From an uncultured Mediterranea sp. (GTDB lineage Bacteria; Bacteroidota; Bacteroidia; Bacteroidales; Bacteroidaceae), in the NCBI GenBank assembly GCA_946007445.1, contig CAMGAL010000022.1, forward strand, positions 1-13,735: a stretch of DNA of 13,735 nucleotides, read 5' to 3'. Made by a program: the position numbers and the translations under genes. A model generated the notes under the pieces. It was not told where the DNA came from, did no database searches, and saw only the letters and a list, made by a program, of their open reading frames with translations. Below are positions 1 to 7,252 of this stretch, one piece after another; position 1 is the first letter of the stretch; each line of letters starts with the position of its first letter.

Positions 1-955
1 AGTAGTACTTCAGCCCGTTGGAGCTGAATACCTGGCAGCGCATCAGGTCGTGCGGCTGGAACTGGCAGTCGTCCTCCATCTCCAGCACGTACATCGAACC
101 CATCCGCTCCACCGTCTTGAGCTTGCCGTTGGCCGCACTGACCACCACCATGCCCCCGACAGAACGTATCTTCTGTACAATCAGTTCGTAAATCGCCATC
201 ACCTTGCGCACCGTTAGGCGGTCCAGTGTCATCGACCAGTCGCCCGTGGCGATATCCTTCCATATCTGGTATCCCTCGCCGGCGAAGCCGTCCACAAAGC
301 GGGTGGAGCGCATCATCTGCACCACCGCCTGCGCGATGGTGGCCAGCTCCTGCACATCGAGGCGCATCAGCTCGGCCAGCCCGTAGACAGTCACGCCCTC
401 CTCGAAGGTGGAGTGGCTCTGTGCGGTCACACCCTGCACGAAGGTGATGTGCCCCTGCGCCGTATCGGGTATATCCTTGCGGAGGAATTTGTCGTCAAGC
501 ATCTCTATCTCGCTCCGCACTGCCTCTATCTGCACATCGGTGTAGGCATTGGCCTGCTCGACGGCTGTCTCGACCGCCAGATCCACCGCTGCCTCTACCT
601 GCGTGTCGGTGTACTGCTTGGATTGCTCCACCGCCGTCTCGACCGCCAGTTGTACGCCTGCCTCGATCTGCGTGTCGGTGTACTGCTTGGATTGCTCGAC
701 GGCTGTCTCGATGGCCAGCTGCACGCCTGCCTCGACCTGCGTGTCGGTGTAGGTGTTGGCCTGTACGAGGATGTTCTGCAGATCTTCGTCAGAGACGTGC
801 GCCCCCTCCCCTATCCTACTCTCCAGTTCCTGCAGGGAGACGCGGACCCGCTCGAAGTTGCGCTGCCACTTCATGCGAACGTCGCGTCCGGTGTCGTTGG
901 CACCGTTCCACGGGACTATCTGTTCGAACTCTATGTCTATGCGATCATCTGCCAT
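1..955 (-). CDS. Phage tail-tip/fibre-type structural protein, partial (C-terminus beyond left edge)
   Basis: 318 codons are visible from an ATG at 953-955; the frame is open to the window edge, so the protein continues to the left. Residues 1-60 are a charged N-terminal segment. Residues 69-137 are three near-identical 23-residue repeats starting YTDTQ, with a partial fourth at 138-149; they are likely helical or coiled coil, as in trimeric fibre shafts. Residues 150-318 contain FLRKDIPDTAQGHITF, a GFAGEGYQIWKD stretch and VRKVMAIYELIVQKIRSVGG followed by VVVSAANGK. I remember similar C-terminal regions in Bacteroides-group prophage tail proteins; this is recall, not a search. The gene lies downstream of the tape measure gene, where tail-tip and fibre genes are usually found. 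Its first 11 bases overlap the end of the 93-residue gene, suggesting translational coupling and expression from promoter P1. The tail role is likely; the exact position in the virion is inference. Confidence 0.7.
   Translation of the reverse strand, partial: MADDRIDIEFEQIVPWNGANDTGRDVRMKWQRNFERVRVSLQELESRIGEGAHVSDEDLQNILVQANTYTDTQVEAGVQLAIETAVEQSKQYTDTQIEAGVQLAVETAVEQSKQYTDTQVEAAVDLAVETAVEQANAYTDVQIEAVRSEIEMLDDKFLRKDIPDTAQGHITFVQGVTAQSHSTFEEGVTVYGLAELMRLDVQELATIAQAVVQMMRSTRFVDGFAGEGYQIWKDIATGDWSMTLDRLTVRKVMAIYELIVQKIRSVGGMVVVSAANGKLKTVERMGSMYVLEMEDDCQFQPHDLMRCQVFSSNGLKYY
545..751 (-). repeat. Three tandem 69-bp in-frame repeats in the tail-fibre-like gene
   Basis: Three head-to-tail 69-bp units encode 23-residue copies beginning YTDTQVEAG, YTDTQIEAG and YTDTQVEAA, each followed by a similar helix ending in AVEQSKQ or AVEQANA. 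Copies 1 and 2 are nearly identical at the DNA level; copy 3 has diverged more. A fourth, broken copy (YTDVQIEA) follows at 509-544. Because the unit length is a multiple of three, gain or loss of a copy would change shaft length without breaking the frame. Confidence 0.9.
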
Positions 956-1226
956 CGTCGAGTGTCAGGGGTTGTCCGTCGAACTCCATCAGGAGCGGTT
1001 GCCAGCAGGTGCGGTACTCCATGATGTCGAGGTCCACGTAGTTCAACATAAGGTCGGTATATTGGTTGCGCTCGCGCTTGGATTGGGAGCGCAGTTTGGC
1101 CCGCTGCACATAGACGATACCCTCGCTCTGCTTTCGCTCGCGGGAGTAGCTCATGTAGGCGAAGGAGAAGGGTGTGCCTTGCTCGGTGAGTCTACGCATA
1201 CGGTCTATGGCTTCATATACATTCAT
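945..1226 (-). CDS. Small conserved phage protein of unknown function (93 aa)
   Basis: 93 residues from an ATG at 1224-1226, beginning MNVYEAIDRMRRLTEQG and followed by PFSFAYMSYSRERK. It is rich in charged residues, with no signal peptide, membrane segment or recognisable catalytic motif. It sits between the tape measure gene and the fibre-like gene and overlaps the latter by 11 bases, so it is probably a tail-tip component or assembly factor; that is inference from position. Similar short proteins beginning with an EAI-RM pattern occur beside tape measure genes in Bacteroides-type prophages as I remember them. The ATG lies only four bases after the -7 box of promoter P1, so the mRNA may be leaderless. 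The Met at residue 10 is an alternative start. Confidence 0.75.
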   Translation of the reverse strand: MNVYEAIDRMRRLTEQGTPFSFAYMSYSRERKQSEGIVYVQRAKLRSQSKRERNQYTDLMLNYVDLDIMEYRTCWQPLLMEFDGQPLTLDDGR

Positions 1227-1230
1227 GCCA

Positions 1231-1267
1231 CAAAGTTACGGTCACAAGGGTCACAAAAAAAGGACAT
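1231..1267 (-). promoter_or_regulatory. Late promoter P1 (Bacteroides-type, extended -33 box)
   Basis: On the minus strand, ATGTCC at 1267-1262 and TTTT at 1261-1258 precede, by exactly 19 nt, TAACTTTG at 1238-1231. The latter matches the known Bacteroidota -7 consensus TAnnTTTG. The same arrangement recurs at P2 and P3. It drives the 93-residue gene and the fibre-like gene. ATGTCC overlaps the tape measure stop codon (TGA, 1267-1269). Confidence 0.7.
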
Positions 1268-4200
1268 CAATGGCGTGATACATTTCGCTCCAACGAGGTG
1301 ACATTGGCGATGCTGTCCCGAATCCGCCGGGGGTCAACGACCAGCTCTTTGTCGCGTATCTCGCGCAGCAGGTCGTTGTTGTCCTGCATGAGCCGGACAA
1401 TCTGCAGGCGCAGGTCATCGGGCAGGCTGCTCCAGGCCTGTGTGCTGTTTTGTCCCGACGTTGGGGTTGTGTATCCGCCCTCGTATCGGCCCTTGCCAAG
1501 CTGCACCTGTCGGATGATGGAGGCCGTATCGAGCAGTCGGATGGAACCGTTGCGTTGTGCCACATCGAACACATCCAGGAACTGACGGACAGCGGGATTG
1601 CCCACGGCCTCGTGGTTGGCCACGAACTCGTTGCGGTGTACGGGAATGACTCCGGCCACCTCGTGGTCGTCGCCGCTGCCCGTGTATCCCTCGGAGTATC
1701 CGCCCTGGTAAAGGCCCTTTGCTTCGTCGCGCTGCTGTTTGGCCACTACCAGTTGGGCAGCCCCTTCGGCCACAGCCAAAGCGGCATAGATGGGTCCGAG
1801 GATGGGGCCCAGTTCGGCCCACGACCGCATGACTGCCTGTGCGGTGTCGGCCGTGATGGTGAGTACGTGCATGGCAAACTGCTTGTCGGCATACTTCTTC
1901 TTGACCTCCAGAACGGCAGCCTCCTTCTGCTCTTCGAGGGCGGTGGTATCCTTGCCGGCCTTGCGGGCCGCGGTAATCTCCTTGTCGTACCGGCTCTCCA
2001 CCTTGCGCACCTCGGCGTTCATGAGCGACGAGTATAGCTGCGAGAGTGCCGAGAAGGAGTCACCGATGGCACCGGCTGCATCCTGTGCCGTGATGGTGCG
2101 CTCCTCGTTGCCCTTCTCGCTCTCCTCGGTCATCCGCTGTTCGGCTTCGGCATGAGCCTGCACCTGCTTATCGAGCAGTTGTTGCCTGAGGTCGGTGGCA
2201 TCCATGCCCATGGTCTCCATTAGGGCGATTCGCTCCTCGAGGTTCTGTCGCTCGGCCTCCTTGACGGCATCGAGCATGGCCTGATGGGTATCAATATCCC
2301 CGTTGAGGTATTGCGTCTTGATGGTGTTGATGCGCTCTTGTCCGTTCTGCTGTTGGGTGTCGAGTATCTGCCCGGGCAGGGCACCTCTCACCTTCTGCTG
2401 CTCGGCGTAGAGCCGGTTTGCCTCGTCAATCATGCGGTCGTAGATCTGCCCTTGTATCTCCGCCGTATCTTGTCCGTACCGCTCCATCAGCGACTTGCGT
2501 TCGAGGAGGTAGGCCGTCTCTGCCTCGTAGAGCTGCTGCTGGTACTCGGTCTCGGTCGTCTGTTCAGTGATGCGTGCCATCTTGATGGTGTTGAGCCGGT
2601 CCTGATGAGCCGTAGCCAGACGGGCCGACTGTTCGCGGTAGGCTTTCTCCGGGTCCTGTTCTGCGGTGGGTGTCCCCCCACCCTCTATATGTACCGGGAT
2701 GGACGCCACGAGCTGCTGCAGCCGTTTCTTCTCGTCGATGTAGCCGGCCACGACTGCCATCCGCTCCTTCAGGTCACGCTCCAGTCCATTCATGTAGGAT
2801 TTGCGCAACACCTCGTTGTCACCGGCCAAGTCGAGCAGGCTCTGTTTCTCCTGTTCGTACCACTGCTTGTTGGCCATCATGCTGTTGGTGATGAGTTCGT
2901 CCAGCTGGTCGATGCTGTATAGGGCATCGCTGCGGAGCGCCTGTTTCTGCTTATCCGTCAGGAACTCGATGTTGTCCGCCTTGGCCTTGATGCCTGCGAT
3001 GCGGTCGAGCACCTCCTTGGTCTGTGTGGCTTCGCGGTTGAAGTCAGAGAGGGCCTGTGTGCCGTCGTCCACCTTCTTCCGGAAGAGGGTGAAGTAGGAG
3101 ATGACTGACACCAGTGCGGAGGCAACGAGTCCGAATAGATTGGTCTTGGTGGCCTTATCGAGGGCCACCATGCCCGCTCTGGCTGCCTGTGTGGCGGTAT
3201 GGTAGAGCCACATGGCTGCCGTACCGGCCTTGACGGCTACAGTATAGGCTGCGATGCCGGCCACCAGCGAGAGGAGGGCGCTGCTGTACTTCATGGCGAA
3301 CCCAACGAGCGCAGAGAGCACGCTGATGGTCATCCGCCCCGTCGAAATCATGTACTTCATGTACGGAAGCAGCTGCTCGCCCAGCTCGATGCGCATGTTC
3401 TTGAAGCTCTCCTTGGCCTTGTCGAGCTGCGCCTGGACGGTGTTGTTCTGCACGTTGTACTCGTTGAGTGCGCTGGTGCCGTCGCGGTAGGCCTGATTGG
3501 CCAGCTGCTGCCGCTCGCGTATCTGGTCGGCCTTGGCTGCCATGACAGAAAGCATGGAGCTGACACCGGCCCCCTCGGTCTGCAGGTCGCCAAAGATCTG
3601 CGAGAGGTCGGCCAGTCCGCCCTTCTTGCTGAGCGCTTCGGCGAATTGCAGCAGGGCCTCGTTGGCATCGGAGCGGACGAGTCGGGCGAACTCCTGCAGG
3701 TTGAGTCCGGCTGCCTTGGCGAACTTGTCGGTATCGGTGAACATCTTCATGATGACCTTCTGGAAGGCGGTGGCGGAGGTCTCGTTGCGCAGCATGTTCT
3801 CGTCCATGGCCGCTGCCAGTCCGATGATATCGGCCTGCGTCAGTCCTGCCTGCTGCCCTACCCCGGCCACTCGGGCGGTGAACTCTACGAGGAACTGTTC
3901 GGCTGCGCTGGAGTTCTGAGCTACCTCGTTGACGGCGCTGGCTGTGGCGAGCATGGCACCCCGCAGACCCTTGGTCTCGTCCTCGCCGAACATCTGCGCC
4001 AGCTTGCCGATGTTCTTGACGGCATCCTCGCCGAGGTCTTCGCCCAGGGCCACGTTGATGATGTTGGCTGCATCGACGAACTCCTTGACCGCCTCGCTGG
4101 AGGTGATGCCCAATCGTCCGGCATCGCCTGCCAGGGCGTTGAGTTTCTCGCGCGGTGTCCGGGTGTCCATCCGCTTGAACTCCTCGTTGAGTGCCTGTAC

Positions 4201-4758
4201 CTCGTCGCGGGTCATGCCTGTGTACTTGATGACCTGGCTCTGCGCCTCCTCCATCGCGGCATACTCATCGACGCACTTTCGGGCGGTGAGTGCCACGCCT
4301 GTCATGGAGGCGATGGCTCCTGCTGCCAGTCCGGCATAGCGGTTGAACCCGTCGGCGAACTTGGAGAGAGAGAGGGAGGTCTGACGGCCTTGCTGTCGCA
4401 GTTCGACAATGCGGCTGTTGACCTGCCGCAGCTGTTCGTTGTACTGCCGCCACTGAGGCAGCGATGGGTCGAGGTTGCGCAGGATGGCGTTGAGTTCGCG
4501 CTGCCGGTTGGCCAGCTCCTTCAGGCTGAGTTTGCCGATGCCTATCTCGTCGAAGAGGTCGTCGTACTGCTGCTTCATCTTCTTGATGAGCTCCACCTGC
4601 TTCTGATACTGTTCGCTGTTCTCGCCGAACTGTTTCTTGATCTGCTTGAGTTCGGTCTGCGCATTGCGCATGGACTTCTCCAGCTCCATCATCTTGGCTC
4701 GTGCCTTGTCTTGCTGCACGACAATCTCCAGTTGTACGCGGTCTATCTTCAGGCTCAT
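1267..4758 (-). CDS. Phage tail tape measure protein (TP901-like core)
   Basis: 1163 residues, the longest gene here. Tape measure proteins fill the lumen of long phage tails, set tail length and help DNA pass into the cell. Residues 1-130 are charged, coiled-coil-like helices. Residues 140-460 match the TP901-type core as I know it: VIKYTGMTRDEVQAL, TPREKLNALAGDAGRLGI and an ALSKKGGLADLSQIFGD segment. Residues 470-560 are hydrophobic with several possible membrane-spanning helices. Then follow long Gln/Glu/Arg-rich helices and a C-terminal GGY-rich part with a GVIPVHRNEFVANHEAV motif near residues 1037-1053, common at the ends of tape measures of this type. At about 1.5 angstrom per residue the tail would be at most about 175 nm long, implying a siphovirus- or myovirus-like particle. 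The ATG at 4756-4758 follows an A/T-rich leader and promoter P2. Confidence 0.93.
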   Translation of the reverse strand: MSLKIDRVQLEIVVQQDKARAKMMELEKSMRNAQTELKQIKKQFGENSEQYQKQVELIKKMKQQYDDLFDEIGIGKLSLKELANRQRELNAILRNLDPSLPQWRQYNEQLRQVNSRIVELRQQGRQTSLSLSKFADGFNRYAGLAAGAIASMTGVALTARKCVDEYAAMEEAQSQVIKYTGMTRDEVQALNEEFKRMDTRTPREKLNALAGDAGRLGITSSEAVKEFVDAANIINVALGEDLGEDAVKNIGKLAQMFGEDETKGLRGAMLATASAVNEVAQNSSAAEQFLVEFTARVAGVGQQAGLTQADIIGLAAAMDENMLRNETSATAFQKVIMKMFTDTDKFAKAAGLNLQEFARLVRSDANEALLQFAEALSKKGGLADLSQIFGDLQTEGAGVSSMLSVMAAKADQIRERQQLANQAYRDGTSALNEYNVQNNTVQAQLDKAKESFKNMRIELGEQLLPYMKYMISTGRMTISVLSALVGFAMKYSSALLSLVAGIAAYTVAVKAGTAAMWLYHTATQAARAGMVALDKATKTNLFGLVASALVSVISYFTLFRKKVDDGTQALSDFNREATQTKEVLDRIAGIKAKADNIEFLTDKQKQALRSDALYSIDQLDELITNSMMANKQWYEQEKQSLLDLAGDNEVLRKSYMNGLERDLKERMAVVAGYIDEKKRLQQLVASIPVHIEGGGTPTAEQDPEKAYREQSARLATAHQDRLNTIKMARITEQTTETEYQQQLYEAETAYLLERKSLMERYGQDTAEIQGQIYDRMIDEANRLYAEQQKVRGALPGQILDTQQQNGQERINTIKTQYLNGDIDTHQAMLDAVKEAERQNLEERIALMETMGMDATDLRQQLLDKQVQAHAEAEQRMTEESEKGNEERTITAQDAAGAIGDSFSALSQLYSSLMNAEVRKVESRYDKEITAARKAGKDTTALEEQKEAAVLEVKKKYADKQFAMHVLTITADTAQAVMRSWAELGPILGPIYAALAVAEGAAQLVVAKQQRDEAKGLYQGGYSEGYTGSGDDHEVAGVIPVHRNEFVANHEAVGNPAVRQFLDVFDVAQRNGSIRLLDTASIIRQVQLGKGRYEGGYTTPTSGQNSTQAWSSLPDDLRLQIVRLMQDNNDLLREIRDKELVVDPRRIRDSIANVTSLERNVSRH

Positions 4759-4800
4759 TTGTTCAATTTAAAATTTAAAATTAAAAATTTAAGCTACGAG
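4759..4800 (-). promoter_or_regulatory. A/T-rich untranslated leader of the tape measure gene
   Basis: About 40 nt just before the tape measure ATG are nearly pure A/T, built of TTTTAAATT-like units, in an otherwise GC-rich region. There is no Shine-Dalgarno sequence. Unstructured A-rich leaders are known to favour translation in Bacteroidota, so this probably serves as the ribosome landing site. Confidence 0.5.
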
Positions 4801-4807
4801 TTTGACG

Positions 4808-4844
4808 CAAAGGTACGTGTGAGAGACCGCATCAGAAAGGACAT
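4808..4844 (-). promoter_or_regulatory. Late promoter P2 (Bacteroides-type, extended -33 box)
   Basis: Minus strand: ATGTCC (4844-4839), TTTC (4838-4835), a 19-nt spacer, and TACCTTTG (4815-4808), an exact match to TAnnTTTG. The predicted transcription start near 4804 gives the tape measure mRNA a leader of about 46 nt. It lies directly behind the terminator-like hairpin at 4852-4881. Confidence 0.75.
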
Positions 4845-4881
4845 AAAAAGGGTGGGTACTACTCTCGCGAGCGGTACCCAC
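4845..4881 (-). terminator. Intrinsic terminator-like hairpin after the 623-aa tail gene
   Basis: Minus strand: GTGGGTAC (4881-4874) and GTACCCAC (4859-4852) form a perfect 8-bp stem around a 14-nt loop that can add a small CTC/GAG stem. CC and a run of five T (4849-4845) follow. This fits a rho-independent terminator ending the long operon that starts at P3. The T run abuts the ATGTCC box of promoter P2, so termination and re-initiation are coupled in space. Confidence 0.65.
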
Positions 4882-4916
4882 TGCCATGAATCACACATTG
4901 ATTAAGTTATCCTGAT

Positions 4917-6788
4917 CTACGTATCCAGCCATCGGCCGTTGTCGAGCCACACGCCTCCGTCGCGCCACTTGCCGTCGGTCAGAATCCAGCGCACATCGGC
5001 TGCGGTGTCATCAATGGTGATGGGGTAGAAGGTTCCCTGCCAGGGACCTTTACGTCCATCCGGACCGATGGAGTACTCCATCTCCTTGCAGACGTAGCGC
5101 TTGTTGCGTATCTCGAAGATGGTACGCGGGTCGAACAGGTTGGGGTCGTGGCTCTTGACCTTGACCTGTGTATGGAAGTCGATGTCGTAGCCCCCCTGGT
5201 AGAGCAGGGTGTCGAGCGCCGTGAGGCGCAGGGTGGCTCCATGGTCGTTGGTGGGTGCGTAGGTGAGGGTGCCGCTCCAAGGGAGCATCTCGCGCTGTAT
5301 GTCTGTGTATGGCAGAGGGAAGTCCCAGCGGTAGATGCTCTCCTTGAGGGCGGTGGGTCCCGAGTAGAAGGCCAGCGGGAGGTATTCGGCGGATGCCTCT
5401 CCGGAGGTGCCGCCTCCCTCGATGAGTGTCTTGAGGTCGGTGGTAGACTCTTCGGTCTGCTCGATGCAGGCAGAGGGTATCTGGACGGGCAGGATGGCCG
5501 TCTGCGTCACCGGGTCGCCGTACTGGTCTTCGGTGCGGACGGTAATCATGAACATGGGCACGCGATCCATGCGGGTGGGTCCTGCCTCCAGCTCCACCTC
5601 GGGAGCGGTGTCACTGCGCACGATGGGGGCGAACTCATCGACCATCAGGTAGTCTATCTGCCGTTGGAAGGAGACACCCCGTCGTGTCTCGTCGAGGGTC
5701 TGACCCAGCCAGATGTATCGGTTGCCGGTGCGCTCGTCGGTATAGAGGGTGTCGGTGCGCCGGTGGCTCTCGTCGGCAAACCACTCGGCGATGCGGTCGG
5801 TCCGTGTGCCGAAGTCGGAGGGTATGGTCTGTTGCAGGGCATTCTGTCGCACGGCATCGGAGAGGATGCGGTAGCGGAAGTAGGTGTTGTCGGGAGCCTT
5901 GTAGGCGATGTTGCAGTTGGCATTGTCGTCTATCTCCGGCTCCTGCTCCACCTCGACGGTGTAGGCATCCTCCACCAGTCGGACGTGGGAGGTGGCGCAT
6001 CCGGCGTAGTAGGAGGCTCGCAGCAGCAGGCGGGCCTGCCGCTTGCGGTTGTCGAAGACGAAGACGGCATCGGCCAGCCGCTCTACGGCTTCGACGAACT
6101 GGAGCACCGTCCAGCCCGGCAGCATCTCGGCCCAGACGTGGCTGCGTATGTTGACGATGTAGAGATCGCGCAGGGGAGTCTGCTCCAGCTGGTTGTCCAC
6201 CAGGTCGTAGCCCAGCGCAGCCAGCACCTCGCGGATGTAGGCCATGAGGTAGGGCTGCTCCATCCACTGCGTCACGTAGTCGGCGGAGGGCAGTGTCTGG
6301 TCTTCGCCGGCCCAGTCGTTGATGACGAGGTCGGTATTCTCGTTGTAGACGGGGCAGAGGTTGAAGGGCACGCTCGGATAGGTCTCTGTGATGTAGCGCT
6401 GCGCATCGAGCGGCTGCCAGGCGTGGTTGGTCATGCGGAGCGAGCTGATGGGGGTATCTCCGCCCATCAGGTAGTTGACCTCGCTGTTGCCGGAGGCTAT
6501 CTGCAGGGTGACGCTGTCCTCGCTCCAGGCGGTGACTATCTCGGTGCCCCGGCAGTAGACGCGGTTGTCGGCCACGAGGATGGCTTCGCGCCCGGTGGCC
6601 TGCGGCGTGGAGCGGTTCAACCGGTTGATGTGGGCGTAGAGGTCGGCGTTGATGGATGGCATCAGGCTGATGGTGATGTCGTAGGTGTACTCTCCGTTCT
6701 TGGTGTAAAGCGGGTTTTCGCGCTTGACGGCGACGGAGAAGTCGGCAGGCAGGACGGCCTCGATGCCGTTAATGTATAGCTGTGTCAT
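4917..6788 (-). CDS. Large phage tail/baseplate-type protein (623 aa)
   Basis: I chose the ATG at 6786-6788, giving 623 residues starting MTQLYINGIEAVLPADFSVA. The frame is open eight codons further, but the preferred start matches the N-terminus I remember for a widespread Bacteroides-group phage protein, including ENPLYTKNGEYTYDI at residues 24-38. No membrane segment or enzymatic motif is visible; the composition suggests beta-rich domains with many aromatic residues, as in tail hub or baseplate proteins. The C-terminus has a Trp-rich stretch with repeated WxxDGxW/WLDNGRW units. It overlaps the upstream 154-residue gene by 20 bases and is the last gene before the terminator-like hairpin. 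Its place before rather than after the tape measure is unusual for a hub, so the baseplate role is tentative. Confidence 0.65.
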   Translation of the reverse strand: MTQLYINGIEAVLPADFSVAVKRENPLYTKNGEYTYDITISLMPSINADLYAHINRLNRSTPQATGREAILVADNRVYCRGTEIVTAWSEDSVTLQIASGNSEVNYLMGGDTPISSLRMTNHAWQPLDAQRYITETYPSVPFNLCPVYNENTDLVINDWAGEDQTLPSADYVTQWMEQPYLMAYIREVLAALGYDLVDNQLEQTPLRDLYIVNIRSHVWAEMLPGWTVLQFVEAVERLADAVFVFDNRKRQARLLLRASYYAGCATSHVRLVEDAYTVEVEQEPEIDDNANCNIAYKAPDNTYFRYRILSDAVRQNALQQTIPSDFGTRTDRIAEWFADESHRRTDTLYTDERTGNRYIWLGQTLDETRRGVSFQRQIDYLMVDEFAPIVRSDTAPEVELEAGPTRMDRVPMFMITVRTEDQYGDPVTQTAILPVQIPSACIEQTEESTTDLKTLIEGGGTSGEASAEYLPLAFYSGPTALKESIYRWDFPLPYTDIQREMLPWSGTLTYAPTNDHGATLRLTALDTLLYQGGYDIDFHTQVKVKSHDPNLFDPRTIFEIRNKRYVCKEMEYSIGPDGRKGPWQGTFYPITIDDTAADVRWILTDGKWRDGGVWLDNGRWLDT

Positions 6789-7233
6789 AGTCGCGCAGGT
6801 GGAGTGAGACACTGATGCCGTTCCAGCCTCCGAACACGTCGTACTCCCACTCGATGGAGATGGGGGACTCGGGGGTGAGACAGGAACAGATGGAGGGTGA
6901 CTCGAGGATGGTCTGCAGGAGCAGCTCGGCCAGCGTCTCTATCTGCTGGTAGTGGAGCAGCTCCTGTTCGTCGGTCTGCTGTCCGGAGGATACATGCTCG
7001 ATGAGGTAGAGCAGCAGGCGCGAGCGGGTGGAGTCGTTGTCATCGCGGTGGTCCAGTTGGGCATCCGGGTAGTTGGAGCAGAGCCAGATGCCCTGCCGGT
7101 CGCGCAGCTTGCGCGTCATGTGGCCTTCGCGCACGGCGATGGCCACGCCGTCGATGGATCGGTCGAGGGTCAGGTCGTTGACCCGGTTCATCCATTCGAT
7201 GAGCAGTTCGCGGTATCGGGTGATGGGAATCAT
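6769..7233 (-). CDS. Phage structural-module protein of unknown function (154 aa)
   Basis: The frame is open to 7260, but that first codon is TTG; I chose the ATG at 7231-7233, giving a 154-residue protein beginning MIPITRYRELLIEWMNRV, 19 bases after the upstream stop codon. The protein has a helical N-terminus, an IWLCSNYPDAQLD segment, a central leucine-rich helix (residues about 88-115) and an aromatic C-terminal strand region containing FGGWNGISVSLHLRDYD. Size and position between head-tail and tail genes would fit a tail-completion or neck protein, but no family-specific motif proves it. Its end overlaps the start of the 623-residue gene by 20 bases, indicating translational coupling. 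Confidence 0.7.
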   Translation of the reverse strand: MIPITRYRELLIEWMNRVNDLTLDRSIDGVAIAVREGHMTRKLRDRQGIWLCSNYPDAQLDHRDDNDSTRSRLLLYLIEHVSSGQQTDEQELLHYQQIETLAELLLQTILESPSICSCLTPESPISIEWEYDVFGGWNGISVSLHLRDYDTAIH

Positions 7234-7252
7234 GGGAGTTACGATATACGAG

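Noticed and set aside
3199..4905. Long open frame (568 codons) on the + strand opposite the tape measure gene
   Set aside because: It is a shadow of the tape measure codon pattern, with a leucine-rich repetitive translation. It also runs through the promoter and terminator region, which a real gene would not be expected to do.
5148..6779. Long open frame (543 codons) on the + strand opposite the 623-residue gene
   Set aside because: The translation is Val/Gly/Leu-rich low-complexity and has no family pattern. Long antisense frames are expected opposite GC-rich genes, and the minus-strand protein is convincing.
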